DNA from: JAFKFI01 sp963795435
Lineage (GTDB): Bacteria; Pseudomonadota; Alphaproteobacteria; Acetobacterales; Acetobacteraceae
Direction: 5' to 3'
DNA: 64,000 nucleotides
Assembly (NCBI GenBank): GCA_963795435.1
Contig: CAWCHV010000009.1
Location: forward strand, 1,178,001-1,242,000
The position numbers were made by a program, and so were the translations under genes. Shown here in pieces: positions 41,894-51,369 of the stretch (within the stretch, counting starts at the first letter, position 1; every line of letters begins with the position of its first letter). Under the pieces are notes generated by a model that did not search any database, was not told where the DNA came from, and was given only the letters and a program-made list of their open reading frames with translations.

Positions 41894-43884
41894 CGCCCAG
41901 CGCGCGCGGCACCCGGCAGGCTATCGGCGATGCCGAGCGCCTGGAGGGCGGTTTGGGTGATGTCGCGGGCGGTGAGGTGGGCGGCGATGAGCTGCCTGGC
42001 CTGGGTGTCGTGATCGATGAAGCGGTCGGGCAGGGTCATCGGGCGGATCTTGAGGCCGCCGCGTCCTTCCGCCCCGTCGAGCAGGCCGGCCCAGGCGAGG
42101 TGGTGCATCACCGCAGCACCAAAGCCGCCCGCCGCCGCCTCCTCGATGGTGATGAGCACCGCGTGGTGGCGCGCCAGTTGCTCGATCAACCCGACATCGA
42201 GCGGCTTGGCGAAGCGCGCGTCGGCCACCGTCGCCGACAGCCCGCGCGCCGCCAGCTCGTCGGCCGCACGCAGCGCATCGGCCAGGCGCGTGCCGAGCGA
42301 CAGGATCGCCACCGTGCTCCCCTCGCGCAGAATGCGGCCTTTTCCCAGCGCCAGCACCTCGCCCCGTTGGGGCAACACCGCCCCGGTGCCCTCGCCGCGC
42401 GGGTAGCGCAGCGCGCTCGGCCGGTCGTCGATCACCGCCGCCGTCGCCACCATGTGCATGAGCTCCGCCTCGTCGGCCGGCGCCATCAGCACCATCCCCG
42501 GCAGGCAGCCGAGATAGGCGAGGTCGAAGCTGCCGGCGTGGGTCGCGCCGTCGGCGCCGACCAGCCCGGCGCGGTCCATCGCGAAGCGCACCGGCAGGCG
42601 CTGGATCGCCACGTCGTGCACCACCTGGTCGTAGGCGCGCTGCAGGAAGGTCGAGTAGATGGCGCAGAACGGCCGCAACCCCTCGGTCGCCATGCCGGCG
42701 GCGAAGGTCACCGCGTGCTGCTCGGCGATGCCGACGTCAAAGCAGCGCTCGGGGAAGCGCTTGGCGAAGCGGTCGAGCCCGGTGCCCGACGGCATCGCCG
42801 CGGTGATCGCGACGATCGCCGGGTCGCCCTCGGCCAGCCCGATCAGCGCGTCGGCGAACACCTTCTGGTAGGCCGGCGGCTTGGCCGGCTCGGCCGGTTT
42901 CGCCGGCTTCTCGCCTTCTCTGACCGCCTTCGGCTCGGGGGCGATCACGTTGAACTTCGGCGAGACGCTGTGCAGCTTGTCCGCCGCCGCCTCGGCCGGC
43001 GCGTAGCCCTTGCCCTTGCGGGTGATCGCGTGCAGCAGGATCGGCCCGCTCTCCTCGGCCTCCCGCACGTTGCGCAGCACCGGCAGCAGATGGTCGAGAT
43101 TGTGCCCGTCGATCGGCCCGAGATAGTAGAAGCCCAATTCCTCGAACAAAGTGCCGCCGGTGAGGATGCCGCGGGCGTATTCCTCCGCCCTTCGCGCGGT
43201 GCGCTCGATCCCCTTGGGGAAGCGCTTCGCCATGCGCACGGCGAGCTCGCGCAAGGAGAGGAACGAGCGCGACGACATCAGCCGCGACAGGTAGGCGCTC
43301 ATCGCCCCCACCGGCGGCGCGATCGACATGTCGTTGTCGTTGAGGATCACCACCAGGCGCGAATGCAGCGCGCCGGCGTTGTTCATCGCCTCGTAGGCCA
43401 TCCCGGCGCTCATCGCCCCGTCGCCGATCACGCAGACGATATTGCGCTCATCGGGCTGCCCATTGGCGGCCTTGAGGTCGCGCGCCACCGCCATGCCGAG
43501 GCCGGCGGAGATCGAGGTCGAGGAATGCGCCGCGCCGAACGGGTCGTATTCGCTCTCGGCGCGGCGGGTGAAGCCCGACAGCCCGCCGCCCTGGCGCAAG
43601 GTGCGGATGCGGTCGCGCCGGCCGGTGAGGATCTTGTGCGGATAGGCCTGGTGGCCGACGTCCCAGATCAGCCGGTCGTGCGGCGTGTCAAACACCGCGT
43701 GCAGCGCCACCGTCAGCTCCACCACCCCGAGCGCCGAGCCGAGATGCCCCCCCGTCACCGACACCGCGTCGATCGTCTCCGCCCGCAGCTCATCGGCCAC
43801 CGCGCGCAACTGCTCGGCCGAGAAATTCCGCAAATCCGCCGGAACCAATACACGGTCCAGCAACGGGGTCCGCACAGCGCTCAT
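41890..43884 (-). CDS. dxs: 1-deoxy-D-xylulose-5-phosphate synthase
   Basis: The 664-residue thiamine-diphosphate enzyme makes DXP from pyruvate and glyceraldehyde-3-phosphate, the first step of the MEP isoprenoid pathway. Marks are GGHLGSALGVVELTVALH, the ThDP motif GDGAMSAGMAYEAMNNAG, FDVGIAEQHAVTFAAGMA and the C-terminal transketolase domain. A short Lys/Pro/Ala-rich linker (EKPAKPAEPAKPP) separates the domains. It is third in the xseB-ispA-dxs-tlyA operon. Confidence 0.97.
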   Translation of the reverse strand: MSAVRTPLLDRVLVPADLRNFSAEQLRAVADELRAETIDAVSVTGGHLGSALGVVELTVALHAVFDTPHDRLIWDVGHQAYPHKILTGRRDRIRTLRQGGGLSGFTRRAESEYDPFGAAHSSTSISAGLGMAVARDLKAANGQPDERNIVCVIGDGAMSAGMAYEAMNNAGALHSRLVVILNDNDMSIAPPVGAMSAYLSRLMSSRSFLSLRELAVRMAKRFPKGIERTARRAEEYARGILTGGTLFEELGFYYLGPIDGHNLDHLLPVLRNVREAEESGPILLHAITRKGKGYAPAEAAADKLHSVSPKFNVIAPEPKAVREGEKPAKPAEPAKPPAYQKVFADALIGLAEGDPAIVAITAAMPSGTGLDRFAKRFPERCFDVGIAEQHAVTFAAGMATEGLRPFCAIYSTFLQRAYDQVVHDVAIQRLPVRFAMDRAGLVGADGATHAGSFDLAYLGCLPGMVLMAPADEAELMHMVATAAVIDDRPSALRYPRGEGTGAVLPQRGEVLALGKGRILREGSTVAILSLGTRLADALRAADELAARGLSATVADARFAKPLDVGLIEQLARHHAVLITIEEAAAGGFGAAVMHHLAWAGLLDGAEGRGGLKIRPMTLPDRFIDHDTQARQLIAAHLTARDITQTALQALGIADSLPGAARAGR

Positions 43885-43927
43885 GCCATTCGCCTTCGGT
43901 CGTAGTGATGCGGGAAAGGCCAGGAGC

Positions 43928-44830
43928 TCAGCTCCGGCGCTCGACGACATAAGTGGCGAGGTCGCGCAGCCGGTCCGCGCGACGGCCGAAGCTGTCGAGA
44001 TGGATTGCGGCCTGCGACGCCAGCATGGCGGCCTGCGCCCGGGCCCGCTCGGCGCCGAGGATCGAGACCAGCGTGGCCTTGCCCGCCGCCTCGTCCTTGC
44101 CGGTCCGCTTGCCGGTTTCCTCGGCCGTGCCCTCGGCGTCCAGCAGGTCGTCGGCGATCTGGAACGCCGCGCCGAGGTCGCGCCCGTAAGCCGCCAGCTG
44201 ATGCCGCTGGTGCGGCCCCGCACGGCCCAGGATGGCGCCGGCCTCGGCGCTGTATTGGATCAGCCGGCCGGTCTTGAGCGATTGCAGCCGCGTCACTTCG
44301 GCTGCGTCGAGAGTGCGCCCCGCCGCCAGCATGTCGATCATCTGGCCGCCCGCCATGCCGCGTGCGCCCGAGGCGGCGCCGAGGGCCGCGACCAGCTCGC
44401 AGCGCGCCTGCGGGTCCGAATGGGTGTCCGGCTCCGCCAGCACCTCGAACGCGCGGGCCTGCAACGCGTCGCCGGCGAGGATCGCCGTCGCCTCGTCGAA
44501 CGCCTTGTGCGCCGAGGGCCTGCCGCGCCTGAGGTCGTCGTCGTCCATCGCCGGCAAATCGTCATGCACCAGGGAGTAGGCGTGCAGCATCTCCACCGAG
44601 GCCGCCACCCGCGCCGCGCAGGTTTCCGACACCCCGAACAGCGACGCACCTTCCATCACCAGGAACCCTCTCAGCCGCTTGCCACCCCCCAATACCGAGT
44701 AACGCATGGCGGTCAGCAATCGTGCCTCGGGGCCGGCGGGCAACGGCAACAAAGCGTCGAGGCACATCTCGACGGAGCCCGCTGCGCGGGCCAGGGCATC
44801 GGCGAGGGAGGGTGCGGCGTCGTGGGTCAT
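43928..44830 (-). CDS. ispA: Farnesyl diphosphate synthase (polyprenyl synthetase)
   Basis: The 300-residue trans-isoprenyl diphosphate synthase has the first aspartate-rich motif in HDDLPAMDDDDLRRG and the second in FQIADDLLDAEGTAEETGK. It condenses IPP with DMAPP and GPP to make FPP. It begins 3 bases after the xseB stop, the standard arrangement in Proteobacteria. Confidence 0.96.
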   Translation of the reverse strand: MTHDAAPSLADALARAAGSVEMCLDALLPLPAGPEARLLTAMRYSVLGGGKRLRGFLVMEGASLFGVSETCAARVAASVEMLHAYSLVHDDLPAMDDDDLRRGRPSAHKAFDEATAILAGDALQARAFEVLAEPDTHSDPQARCELVAALGAASGARGMAGGQMIDMLAAGRTLDAAEVTRLQSLKTGRLIQYSAEAGAILGRAGPHQRHQLAAYGRDLGAAFQIADDLLDAEGTAEETGKRTGKDEAAGKATLVSILGAERARAQAAMLASQAAIHLDSFGRRADRLRDLATYVVERRS

Positions 44831-44833
44831 CGA

Positions 44834-45112
44834 TCAGTCCGCCGGGCGCAGGGTGACGGAGCCGTCCGCCCGTTCGACAATGGCCGCGACCCGCGCCTCG
44901 GCCTCGGCGAGCTTGGCCTCGCAGTGCCGGCGCAGGGCGGCGCCGCGCTCATAGGCGGCGATGGAATCCTCCAGCTTCTGCTGGCCGCCTTCCAGGCCGC
45001 GCACGATCTGCTCCAGCTCGGCCAGCGCCTCCTCGAAGGACATGCCGTCGATGGCAGGCGGGGTGCCGCCGCCCTCCGGCCGTGCCGTCGCCGATCGTTT
45101 GACGTCCGACAT
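44834..45112 (-). CDS. xseB: Exodeoxyribonuclease VII small subunit
   Basis: The 92-residue protein has the family core MSFEEALAELEQIVRGLEGG, SIAAYERGAALRRHCEAKL. It forms the helical small subunit of exonuclease VII with XseA, which is encoded elsewhere. It leads the xseB-ispA-dxs-tlyA operon. ATG 45112 is preferred to an upstream one that adds residues unlike the family. Confidence 0.95.
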   Translation of the reverse strand: MSDVKRSATARPEGGGTPPAIDGMSFEEALAELEQIVRGLEGGQQKLEDSIAAYERGAALRRHCEAKLAEAEARVAAIVERADGSVTLRPAD

Positions 45113-45241
45113 TCCGAGTCTCCACGTGATCCGAAGCAAACCGTGGTAACGGTTCGCAGGCGGCCCGCCAACCCCCGGCGGTGCGGGGGCGTGCGCCGTC
45201 GCGCCGACGGCGAGTTGCGTTACGGCGAGTTCCGTGCTTTA

Positions 45242-45309
45242 CGCCCCGGCTTCCCTGCCGGGGCGACGGCATCGCTCCCGGCTATGTCCGGCATCCCATT
45301 GGGGGATGC
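45242..45309 (+). promoter_or_regulatory. Two stem-loops in the rpsF leader
   Basis: A perfect 9-bp stem (CGCCCCGGC-TTCCCT-GCCGGGGCG, 45242-45265) and a 7-bp stem (GCATCCC-ATTGG-GGGATGC, 45291-45309) lie in the 5' region of the ribosomal operon, 46 bases or more before rpsF. S6-S18 autoregulation through leader RNA is known in several bacteria, but whether these stems form that motif cannot be told here. Confidence 0.4.
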
Positions 45310-45355
45310 GTGCCCAAGCGGGGCCGCGGACGGAGACAACCGGAGGGAGATCAAG

Positions 45356-45832
45356 ATGCCGCTTTACGAGTGCGTGCTGATAGCACGCAACGACATCACG
45401 CAGCAGCAGGTCGAGGCGGTTGCCGACCAGATCGCCGCCCTGCTGGAGGCCGACAGCGGCGCGGTGCAGAAGCGCGAATATTGGGGCCTGCGCAGCCTGT
45501 CCTATCGCATCAAGAAGAACCGCAAGGCGCATTACATGCTGCTCGGCCTCGACGCCAAGCCGGCCTCGATCACCGAGATGGAGCGCCAGTTGCGGCTGAA
45601 CGAGGACGTGCTGCGGTTCATGACGGTGCGGGTCGACGCGATCGAAGAGGGCCAGTCGGCCATCCTGGCGCGCAAATCCGACGACCGGGACCGCTCGTTC
45701 CGCGGGCCGAAGCCGCCCGGCCGGTTCGAGAGCGGACGCCGGCGCGGCTATGACGAGCGCGAGGAGTTCCGCGCCCGCGACACGCCGGAGTTCCGGCCCA
45801 CCGAAGAATTCCGTGCCGGGCCGGAGGAGTAG
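45356..45832 (+). CDS. rpsF: 30S ribosomal protein S6
   Basis: The 158-residue S6 has MPLYECVLIARNDITQQQVE, KREYWGLRSLSYRIKKNRKA and MERQLRLNEDVLRFMTVRVD. The tail after about residue 110 is charged and longer than in E. coli, as in other alphaproteobacteria. GGAGGGAG precedes ATG 45356. It is the first gene of rpsF-rpsR-rplI; rpsR follows after 6 bases. Confidence 0.97.
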   Translation: MPLYECVLIARNDITQQQVEAVADQIAALLEADSGAVQKREYWGLRSLSYRIKKNRKAHYMLLGLDAKPASITEMERQLRLNEDVLRFMTVRVDAIEEGQSAILARKSDDRDRSFRGPKPPGRFESGRRRGYDEREEFRARDTPEFRPTEEFRAGPEE

Positions 45833-45838
45833 GCGACC

Positions 45839-46114
45839 ATGTCCGATAGCATCGAGGTCAATCCCGCCGCCCGCCGTGCCGCGGTCGGCGCCCGCCGGCC
45901 GTTCTACCGGCGGCGCAAATCCTGCCCGTTCTCCGGCCCGAACGCGCCGAAGATCGACTACAAGGACGTGCGCCTGCTGTCCCGCTTCCTCAGCGAGCGG
46001 GGCAAGATCGTGCCGTCGCGCATCACCGCCGTCTCCGCCAAGAAGCAGCGCGAACTGGCGGTGGCGATCAAGCGCGCCCGTTTCCTGGCGCTGCTGCCCT
46101 ACATCCTGAGCTGA
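45839..46114 (+). CDS. rpsR: 30S ribosomal protein S18
   Basis: The 91-residue S18 contains the basic RRPFYRRRKSCPFSG and the conserved IDYKDVRLLSRFLSERGKIV, then ITAVSAKKQRELAVAIKRAR and FLALLPY. It binds next to S6 on the 30S platform. It is the middle gene of the ribosomal trio. Confidence 0.98.
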   Translation: MSDSIEVNPAARRAAVGARRPFYRRRKSCPFSGPNAPKIDYKDVRLLSRFLSERGKIVPSRITAVSAKKQRELAVAIKRARFLALLPYILS

Positions 46115-46124
46115 GGAGCGGGTC

Positions 46125-46697
46125 ATGGCCGCATTGGAAGTGATCCTGCTCCAGCGGGTCGAGAAGCTGGGGCAGATGGGCGATGTGGTGAAGGTGAAGC
46201 CGGGCTTCGCCCGCAACTACCTGCTGCCGCAGAAGAAGGCGCTGCGCGCCACCAAGGACAACCGGGCGCAGTTCGAGCAGCAACGCGCCCAGCTCGAGGC
46301 GCAGAACCTCCGCCGTCGCGAGGAGGCGGAGCGTGTCGCCGAGCGGGTCGGCGGCTTGTCGGTGACGATCATCCGCCAGGCGGGCGAGGGCGGCGGCCTG
46401 TACGGCTCGGTCTCCGCGCGCGACATCGCCGATGGCTGCACCGCGGGCGGGCTCACTGTGAACCGCTCGCAGGTCGTGCTGGAGCACCCGATCAAGACCC
46501 TGGGACTGAGCAAGGTCCGCGTCGTGCTGCACCCGGAGGTGTGGATCCCGGTGTCGGTCAACGTCGCCCGCAGCCCCGAGGAGGCCGAGCGCCAAGCGCG
46601 CGGCGAACGGATCGGCGTGGAGGCGGAAGACGAACAGCCGGCGATGCCCGAGGATCTGTTCGAACCCGGCGCGGCCCCCGAGCAGCCGCAGCCCTGA
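46125..46697 (+). CDS. rplI: 50S ribosomal protein L9
   Basis: The 190-residue L9 has the N-terminal signature EVILLQRVEKLGQMGDVVKV, PGFARNYLLPQKKALRAT, the long connecting helix and the C-terminal domain with GGGLYGSVSARDIADG. The acidic tail beyond about residue 155 is an extension seen in related alphaproteobacteria. It ends the rpsF operon, before a clear terminator. Confidence 0.98.
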   Translation: MAALEVILLQRVEKLGQMGDVVKVKPGFARNYLLPQKKALRATKDNRAQFEQQRAQLEAQNLRRREEAERVAERVGGLSVTIIRQAGEGGGLYGSVSARDIADGCTAGGLTVNRSQVVLEHPIKTLGLSKVRVVLHPEVWIPVSVNVARSPEEAERQARGERIGVEAEDEQPAMPEDLFEPGAAPEQPQP

Positions 46698-46741
46698 GCC
46701 TGCCGGCGGCGGCCCGCCCGCGCGCCCGCGCCGACCGCTAA

Positions 46742-46792
46742 CGATGCCGGCCTTTTGTCCCTCGCGGGGCGAGAGGCCGGCATCGGCGTTTT
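46742..46792 (+). terminator. Rho-independent terminator after rplI
   Basis: A perfect 12-bp inverted repeat (CGATGCCGGCCT at 46742-46753, AGGCCGGCATCG at 46774-46785) encloses a 20-base loop with its own small CCC/GGG stem. It is followed by GCGTTTT. It lies 45 bases after the rplI stop. Confidence 0.75.
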
Positions 46793-46857
46793 GACGGAAC
46801 GGCCCGCCTGATTCATTGTTACTGCAGCGATAACGGCCACGGTATGGGACGGGAGCG

Positions 46858-48096
46858 ATGCAGGCTGCGCTAGACGCGATCCTGAAGCGGTTCATCACGC
46901 GGGGACGGCTGACCGTTCGCTACCCCGACGGCCGGCAGACGACCTACAGCGGCCCGCCGGGCTCGGGCCCCGAGGCGATGATCGCGCTGCGCGACGGTAG
47001 GGCGGTGCGCCGACTGGTGCTGAACCCGACCCTGTCCGTTGGCGAATTGTACATGGATGGCGGTCTGACGGCCGTGGGCTGCGGCGTATACGAGATGCTC
47101 GACGTCCTGGTGACCAATTTGGCTGCGAGCGGCAATCATCCGGTCGCCAACCTGCGGCAGGCGATCGGGGTGGTGAAGCGGCGCATAGACCAGTTCAACC
47201 CGGCCAGCCGCGCGCAACGCAACGTGGCGCATCACTACGATCTCAGCGGCCGGCTCTACAGCCTGTTCCTCGATCGCGACCGGCAATATTCCTGCGCCTA
47301 CTTCCCGCGTGGCGACGAGACGCTGGAGGAGGCGCAAGCCGCCAAGAAACGCCACATCGCGGCCAAGCTGTGCCTCGACCGTCCCGACCTCTCGGTGCTC
47401 GACATCGGCTCGGGCTGGGGCGGGCTCGCGCTCACGCTGGCGCGCGACTACGGCGCGCGTGTCACCGGCATCACACTATCGACCGAGCAGCTGAACGAGT
47501 CGCGCGAGCGCGCCGCGGCGGAGGGATTGCAGGATCGGGTGAGCTTCGAGCTGCTCGACTATCGCGCGATGGACCGCCGGTTCGACCGGATCGTCTCGGT
47601 CGGCATGTTCGAGCATGTCGGCGTCAACCATTACGGCCAGTTCTTCGAGACCATGCGAACCTGCCTCAAGCCGGAGGGTGTCGCGCTGCTGCACTATATC
47701 GGCCGCTTCGACGCGCCCGGCACGACCAATGCCTGGATCACTAAATACATTTTTCCGGGCGGCTACTGCCCGGCGCTCAGCGAGGTGATGGCGCGCGTCG
47801 AGAAATCCGGCCTGGTGACCGACGACATCGAGGTGCTGCGGCTGCACTACGCCGAGACGCTGCGCCACTGGCGGCGCCGCTTCGCCGCCAACCGCGACGC
47901 CATCGCCTCGCTCTACGACGAGCGGTTCTGCCGGATGTTCGAGTTCTACCTCGCCGGCTGCGAGGTCGCGTTCCGCCGGCACGGCCAGGCCGTGTACCAG
48001 ATCCAGCTGTCGCACGATCAGGCGGCGGTGCCGCTGACGCGGGACTACGTCGCGGAAGCGGAGCGCCTGCCGGCGCGGGCGCGGGCGAACGCATGA
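46858..48096 (+). CDS. cfa: Cyclopropane-fatty-acyl-phospholipid synthase family protein
   Basis: The 412-residue SAM-dependent enzyme has SVLDIGSGWGGLALTLARDY, VTGITLSTEQLNESRERA, FDRIVSVGMFEHVGVNHYGQ and YIFPGGYCPALSEV. These motifs place it in the CFA/mycolic-acid-type methyltransferases, which add a methylene bridge to unsaturated membrane lipids. The N-terminal lipid-recognition region starts directly at ATG 46858. It stands alone after the rplI terminator. Confidence 0.92.
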   Translation: MQAALDAILKRFITRGRLTVRYPDGRQTTYSGPPGSGPEAMIALRDGRAVRRLVLNPTLSVGELYMDGGLTAVGCGVYEMLDVLVTNLAASGNHPVANLRQAIGVVKRRIDQFNPASRAQRNVAHHYDLSGRLYSLFLDRDRQYSCAYFPRGDETLEEAQAAKKRHIAAKLCLDRPDLSVLDIGSGWGGLALTLARDYGARVTGITLSTEQLNESRERAAAEGLQDRVSFELLDYRAMDRRFDRIVSVGMFEHVGVNHYGQFFETMRTCLKPEGVALLHYIGRFDAPGTTNAWITKYIFPGGYCPALSEVMARVEKSGLVTDDIEVLRLHYAETLRHWRRRFAANRDAIASLYDERFCRMFEFYLAGCEVAFRRHGQAVYQIQLSHDQAAVPLTRDYVAEAERLPARARANA

Positions 48097-48196
48097 CCTG
48101 ATGCGCCTGACCTGATCCGGGCGCGGTTGCCCTCGCGCGGTGCGCTGGTATCTTCGGACGTGCGTGGGAGGCGATGCCCCGCGAGGAGGAGCCCGA

Positions 48197-49351
48197 GTGT
48201 CCGTCTACAGCTTTGCGCCGCCGCCCGAATCACCCGAGGCGGAGATTGTTCGTGCCGAGGTGCGGGCATTCCTGAACGCCGAACTCGCCGACCGCTCGCC
48301 GCGCGAGCGCGCCGAGAGCTGGAACGGCCACGATCCGGCGTTCAGCCGCAAGATGGGCGAGCGCGGCTGGATCGCGATGACCTGGCCGAAGCGCTACGGG
48401 GGCCGCGAGCGTACCGCGCTGGAACGCTACGTCGTGCTGGAGGAGATGCTGGCCGCCGGCGCGCCGGTGAGCGCCCATTGGATCGCCGACCGCCAGAGCG
48501 GGCCGCTGATCATGCGCGTCGGCACCGACGAGCAGAAGGAGACGATTCTCCCGCGCATCGCGCGGGGCGAGGCATTTTTCTGCATCGGTATGAGCGAGCC
48601 CGACACCGGCTCCGACCTCGCCTCGGTGCGGACCCGCGCGACCAAGGTGCAGGGCGGCTATCTGGTGAACGGGACCAAGGTGTGGACCTCGTTCGCGCAT
48701 CTTTCGCACTACATGGTTCTGTTCTGTCGTACCGGCGCGCCCGACAGCGCCAACCGGCATGGCGGCGTCAGTCAGTTCCTGATCGATCTCAAGAACACCT
48801 CCGGCATCAAGATCAGCCCGATTTTTGCCCTGACCGGCGAGCATCACTTCAACGAGGTCGTGTTCACCGACTGCTTCCTGCCGGAGACCGCGCTGCTCGG
48901 CCGCGAGGGCGACGGGTGGAACCAGGTGACGAGCGAACTCGCCCTGGAGCGCAGCGGGCCGGAGCGGTTCCTGTCTAGCTTTACCCTCATCGTCGAGCTG
49001 CTGCGCGCGCTGGGGCCGAACCCGTCGGACCGCGCGTCGATAGCGGTTGGGCGGCTGGCGGCGCACACCATGACCCTGCGGCGACTGTCGCGCTCGGTCG
49101 CGGGAATGCTGCAAGCGGGCGAAAATCCGGCGGTGCAGGCGGCATTGGTCAAAGACCTCGGCGCGCTCGTCGAGCAGGAAATCCCCGAGATCGCACGATT
49201 GTTGATCGACACCGAGCCCACGGCGAATTCGACCAACGCGTTTTCGGCGGTGCTGGCGCACACCATGCTGCACGCGCCGTCCTTCTCGTTGCGCGGCGGC
49301 ACGCGGGAGATCCTGCGCGGCATGATCGCGCGCGGCCTCGGGCTGCGCTGA
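48197..49351 (+). CDS. Acyl-CoA dehydrogenase
   Basis: The 384-residue FAD enzyme starts at GTG 48197, with GAGGAGGA 8 bases upstream; an ATG at 48140 is less well placed. The FAD and substrate parts include ERGWIAMTWPKRYGG, GMSEPDTGSDLASVRTRA, NGTKVWTSFAHLSHYMVLFC and the C-terminal RGGTREILRGMIARGLGL. The substrate is an acyl-CoA of unknown chain type. It is followed after 21 bases by an enoyl-CoA hydratase, so the pair could run two steps of beta-oxidation. Confidence 0.93.
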   Translation: MSVYSFAPPPESPEAEIVRAEVRAFLNAELADRSPRERAESWNGHDPAFSRKMGERGWIAMTWPKRYGGRERTALERYVVLEEMLAAGAPVSAHWIADRQSGPLIMRVGTDEQKETILPRIARGEAFFCIGMSEPDTGSDLASVRTRATKVQGGYLVNGTKVWTSFAHLSHYMVLFCRTGAPDSANRHGGVSQFLIDLKNTSGIKISPIFALTGEHHFNEVVFTDCFLPETALLGREGDGWNQVTSELALERSGPERFLSSFTLIVELLRALGPNPSDRASIAVGRLAAHTMTLRRLSRSVAGMLQAGENPAVQAALVKDLGALVEQEIPEIARLLIDTEPTANSTNAFSAVLAHTMLHAPSFSLRGGTREILRGMIARGLGLR

Positions 49352-49372
49352 ACCTAGATAACGGAGGAAACC

Positions 49373-50173
49373 ATGTCGGACCCGGTGCTGTACCAGCAGG
49401 ACGGCGCGATCGTCACGCTCACCCTCAACCGCCCCGAGCGGCGCAACCCGATCTCCGAGCGCGAGGTCGTTGACGCCATCATCGACGCCCTCGACCGGAT
49501 GAACCAGGACCGCAGCGTGCGCGTGGCGATCCTGACCGGCGCCGGCAACGCGTTCTCCTCGGGCGGCGATCTGCGCGCGATGGCGGCGGAGGCGGAGGGC
49601 CGCGCGCGCCAACCGATCAAGACGCCGAGCTACTACAAGCACGGCATCCAGCGCATCCCGCTGGCCTTCGAGCGCCTAGACGTGCCGATGATCGCGGCGG
49701 TGAACGGCCCGGCGATCGGCGCGGGGCTCGATCTCGCCTGCATGTGCGACATCCGCATCGCCGGCGAGAGCGGACGATTCGCCGAGAGTTTCGTCAAGGT
49801 CGGCCTGATCGCCGGCGACGGCGGCGCCTGGCTGCTGCCGCGCGCGGTCGGTTTCTCGAAGGCGTGCGAGATGGCCTTCACCGGCGACACGCTCGACGCC
49901 GAGGAGGCGCTGGCCTGCGGCTTGGTCTCCCGCGTGGTGCCCGACGGGGAGTTGCTGGCGACGGCGCGCGCGCTTGCGGAACGCATCGCCGCCAACCCGC
50001 CGGACGCGGTGCGCCTGACCAAGCGCCTGCTGCTGGAGGGGCGGCACGCGCGGATGGACACGCTGCTGGAAATGGCGGCGTCGATGCAGGCACTGGCGCA
50101 CGCGACCTCGGATCATCGCGAGGCGGCGAACGCTTTTCTCGAGAAGCGCCGGCCGAACTTCACCGGCGATTAG
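49373..50173 (+). CDS. Enoyl-CoA hydratase/isomerase family protein
   Basis: The 266-residue crotonase-family protein has ILTGAGNAFSSGGDLRAMA and NGPAIGAGLDLACMCDIRIA, which form the oxyanion hole, and VGLIAGDGGAWLLPRAVG. It is translated just after the acyl-CoA dehydrogenase (AACGGAGG upstream). It is likely to hydrate the enoyl-CoA product. The C-terminal helix region RLTKRLLLEG fits the family. Confidence 0.92.
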   Translation: MSDPVLYQQDGAIVTLTLNRPERRNPISEREVVDAIIDALDRMNQDRSVRVAILTGAGNAFSSGGDLRAMAAEAEGRARQPIKTPSYYKHGIQRIPLAFERLDVPMIAAVNGPAIGAGLDLACMCDIRIAGESGRFAESFVKVGLIAGDGGAWLLPRAVGFSKACEMAFTGDTLDAEEALACGLVSRVVPDGELLATARALAERIAANPPDAVRLTKRLLLEGRHARMDTLLEMAASMQALAHATSDHREAANAFLEKRRPNFTGD

Positions 50174-50184
50174 GGACGCCGCGC

Positions 50185-51369
50185 TCAGATGGCTTTCGCG
50201 TCCCGCAGCTGCGCGATTTCCGGCGCGGAATACCCTAACTCGCCCAGCACCGCCTCGGTGTGCTCGCCGAGCCGCGGCGGCGGGGTTTCGATGCTGGCGC
50301 CGCCGTGGGCGAACTTGAAGGCGGCGAGCGGCACGCTGAACGGGCCGTCGATGCCTGGCGCGCGTTCGTGGCGATGGACGATGCGGCGCGCCTTGAGCTG
50401 CGGATCATCGAGCGCCTCGCGCATCTCGCGCACCCGCGCTGCGGGGATGTGGCGGGACTGGAAGAAACTCTCCCACTCGTCGGCGGTCTTGGTCAGCAGG
50501 ATCTCGGAGAGCACGGCGGCCTCGCGCGGACGGTCGGCCTCGCGCTCCTCGTTGGTGCGCTTGATGAGTTCGGGATGCTCGAGCACGGTCCAGACGCGCC
50601 TTTGCTGGCGCAAATTGCTCGCCCCCAGCATAAGCAGGCCGCCCTTGGTCGGGTAGGCGCCGCTGGTCGCGTGGTTGTGGCGGTTGCCGTGCGGCTTGGG
50701 GTGCACGCCGTTGCGCAGGAAACCGGTGAGGTGCGAGCTCATCAGGATCATCGCCACGTCCAGCATCGCCATGTCGACGCGCTGCCCGCGCCCGGTGCGC
50801 TCGCGCTGGAACAATGCCGCCGAGAGCGCGAAAGCGCCCATCGTGCCGGTCGCGTAGTCGATCGCCGGCGAACCGAACATCACCGGATGCACGTCCGGCG
50901 TGCCGGTCATCGCCATGATGCCGGAGCTCGCCTGGATCACGTGGTCGTACGCGGTCTGCACGCCGCGCGGGCCATCCTGGCCGAAGGCGGAGAATGAGGC
51001 GTAGATCAGTCGCGGATTTTTTTCCGCGAGCGCCTCGTATCCCAGACCGAGCGCCTCGAATGCGCCCGGTCGGTAGTTTTCCACGAGCACGTCGGCGGTC
51101 TTCGCCAATCGCATCAGCACCTCGCGTCCCGGCTCGGTCTTGAGGTCGAGCGTGATCGAGCGCTTGTTCGACGCCTGAGTGAGAAAGCCGGTGCCCATGC
51201 CGGCGTGGTTCAGCGCGCGGTCGGTGCCGGAGTTGCGGCTCTGGTCGGGGTCATCGGGGTGCTCCACCTTGATCACGTCGGCGCCGAGCACGGCGAGCTG
51301 GTAGGCGGCGAACGGCCCGGCCAGGACGTGCGTGATGTCGATGATGCGAATGCCCTCGAACGGACGCAT
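50185..51369 (-). CDS. CaiB/BaiF-family CoA transferase
   Basis: The 394-residue family III CoA transferase has MRPFEGIRIIDITHVLAGPF, LGADVIKVEHPDDPDQSR, RSITLDLKTEPGREVLMRLA and ADVLVENYRPGAFEALGLGY. The region around GQRVDMAMLDVAMIL should hold the catalytic aspartate. It would move CoA between carboxylic acids and acyl-CoA, activating a substrate for the neighbouring dehydrogenase and hydratases. It is convergent with the upstream hydratase and divergent from the next one. Confidence 0.93.
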   Translation of the reverse strand: MRPFEGIRIIDITHVLAGPFAAYQLAVLGADVIKVEHPDDPDQSRNSGTDRALNHAGMGTGFLTQASNKRSITLDLKTEPGREVLMRLAKTADVLVENYRPGAFEALGLGYEALAEKNPRLIYASFSAFGQDGPRGVQTAYDHVIQASSGIMAMTGTPDVHPVMFGSPAIDYATGTMGAFALSAALFQRERTGRGQRVDMAMLDVAMILMSSHLTGFLRNGVHPKPHGNRHNHATSGAYPTKGGLLMLGASNLRQQRRVWTVLEHPELIKRTNEEREADRPREAAVLSEILLTKTADEWESFFQSRHIPAARVREMREALDDPQLKARRIVHRHERAPGIDGPFSVPLAAFKFAHGGASIETPPPRLGEHTEAVLGELGYSAPEIAQLRDAKAI

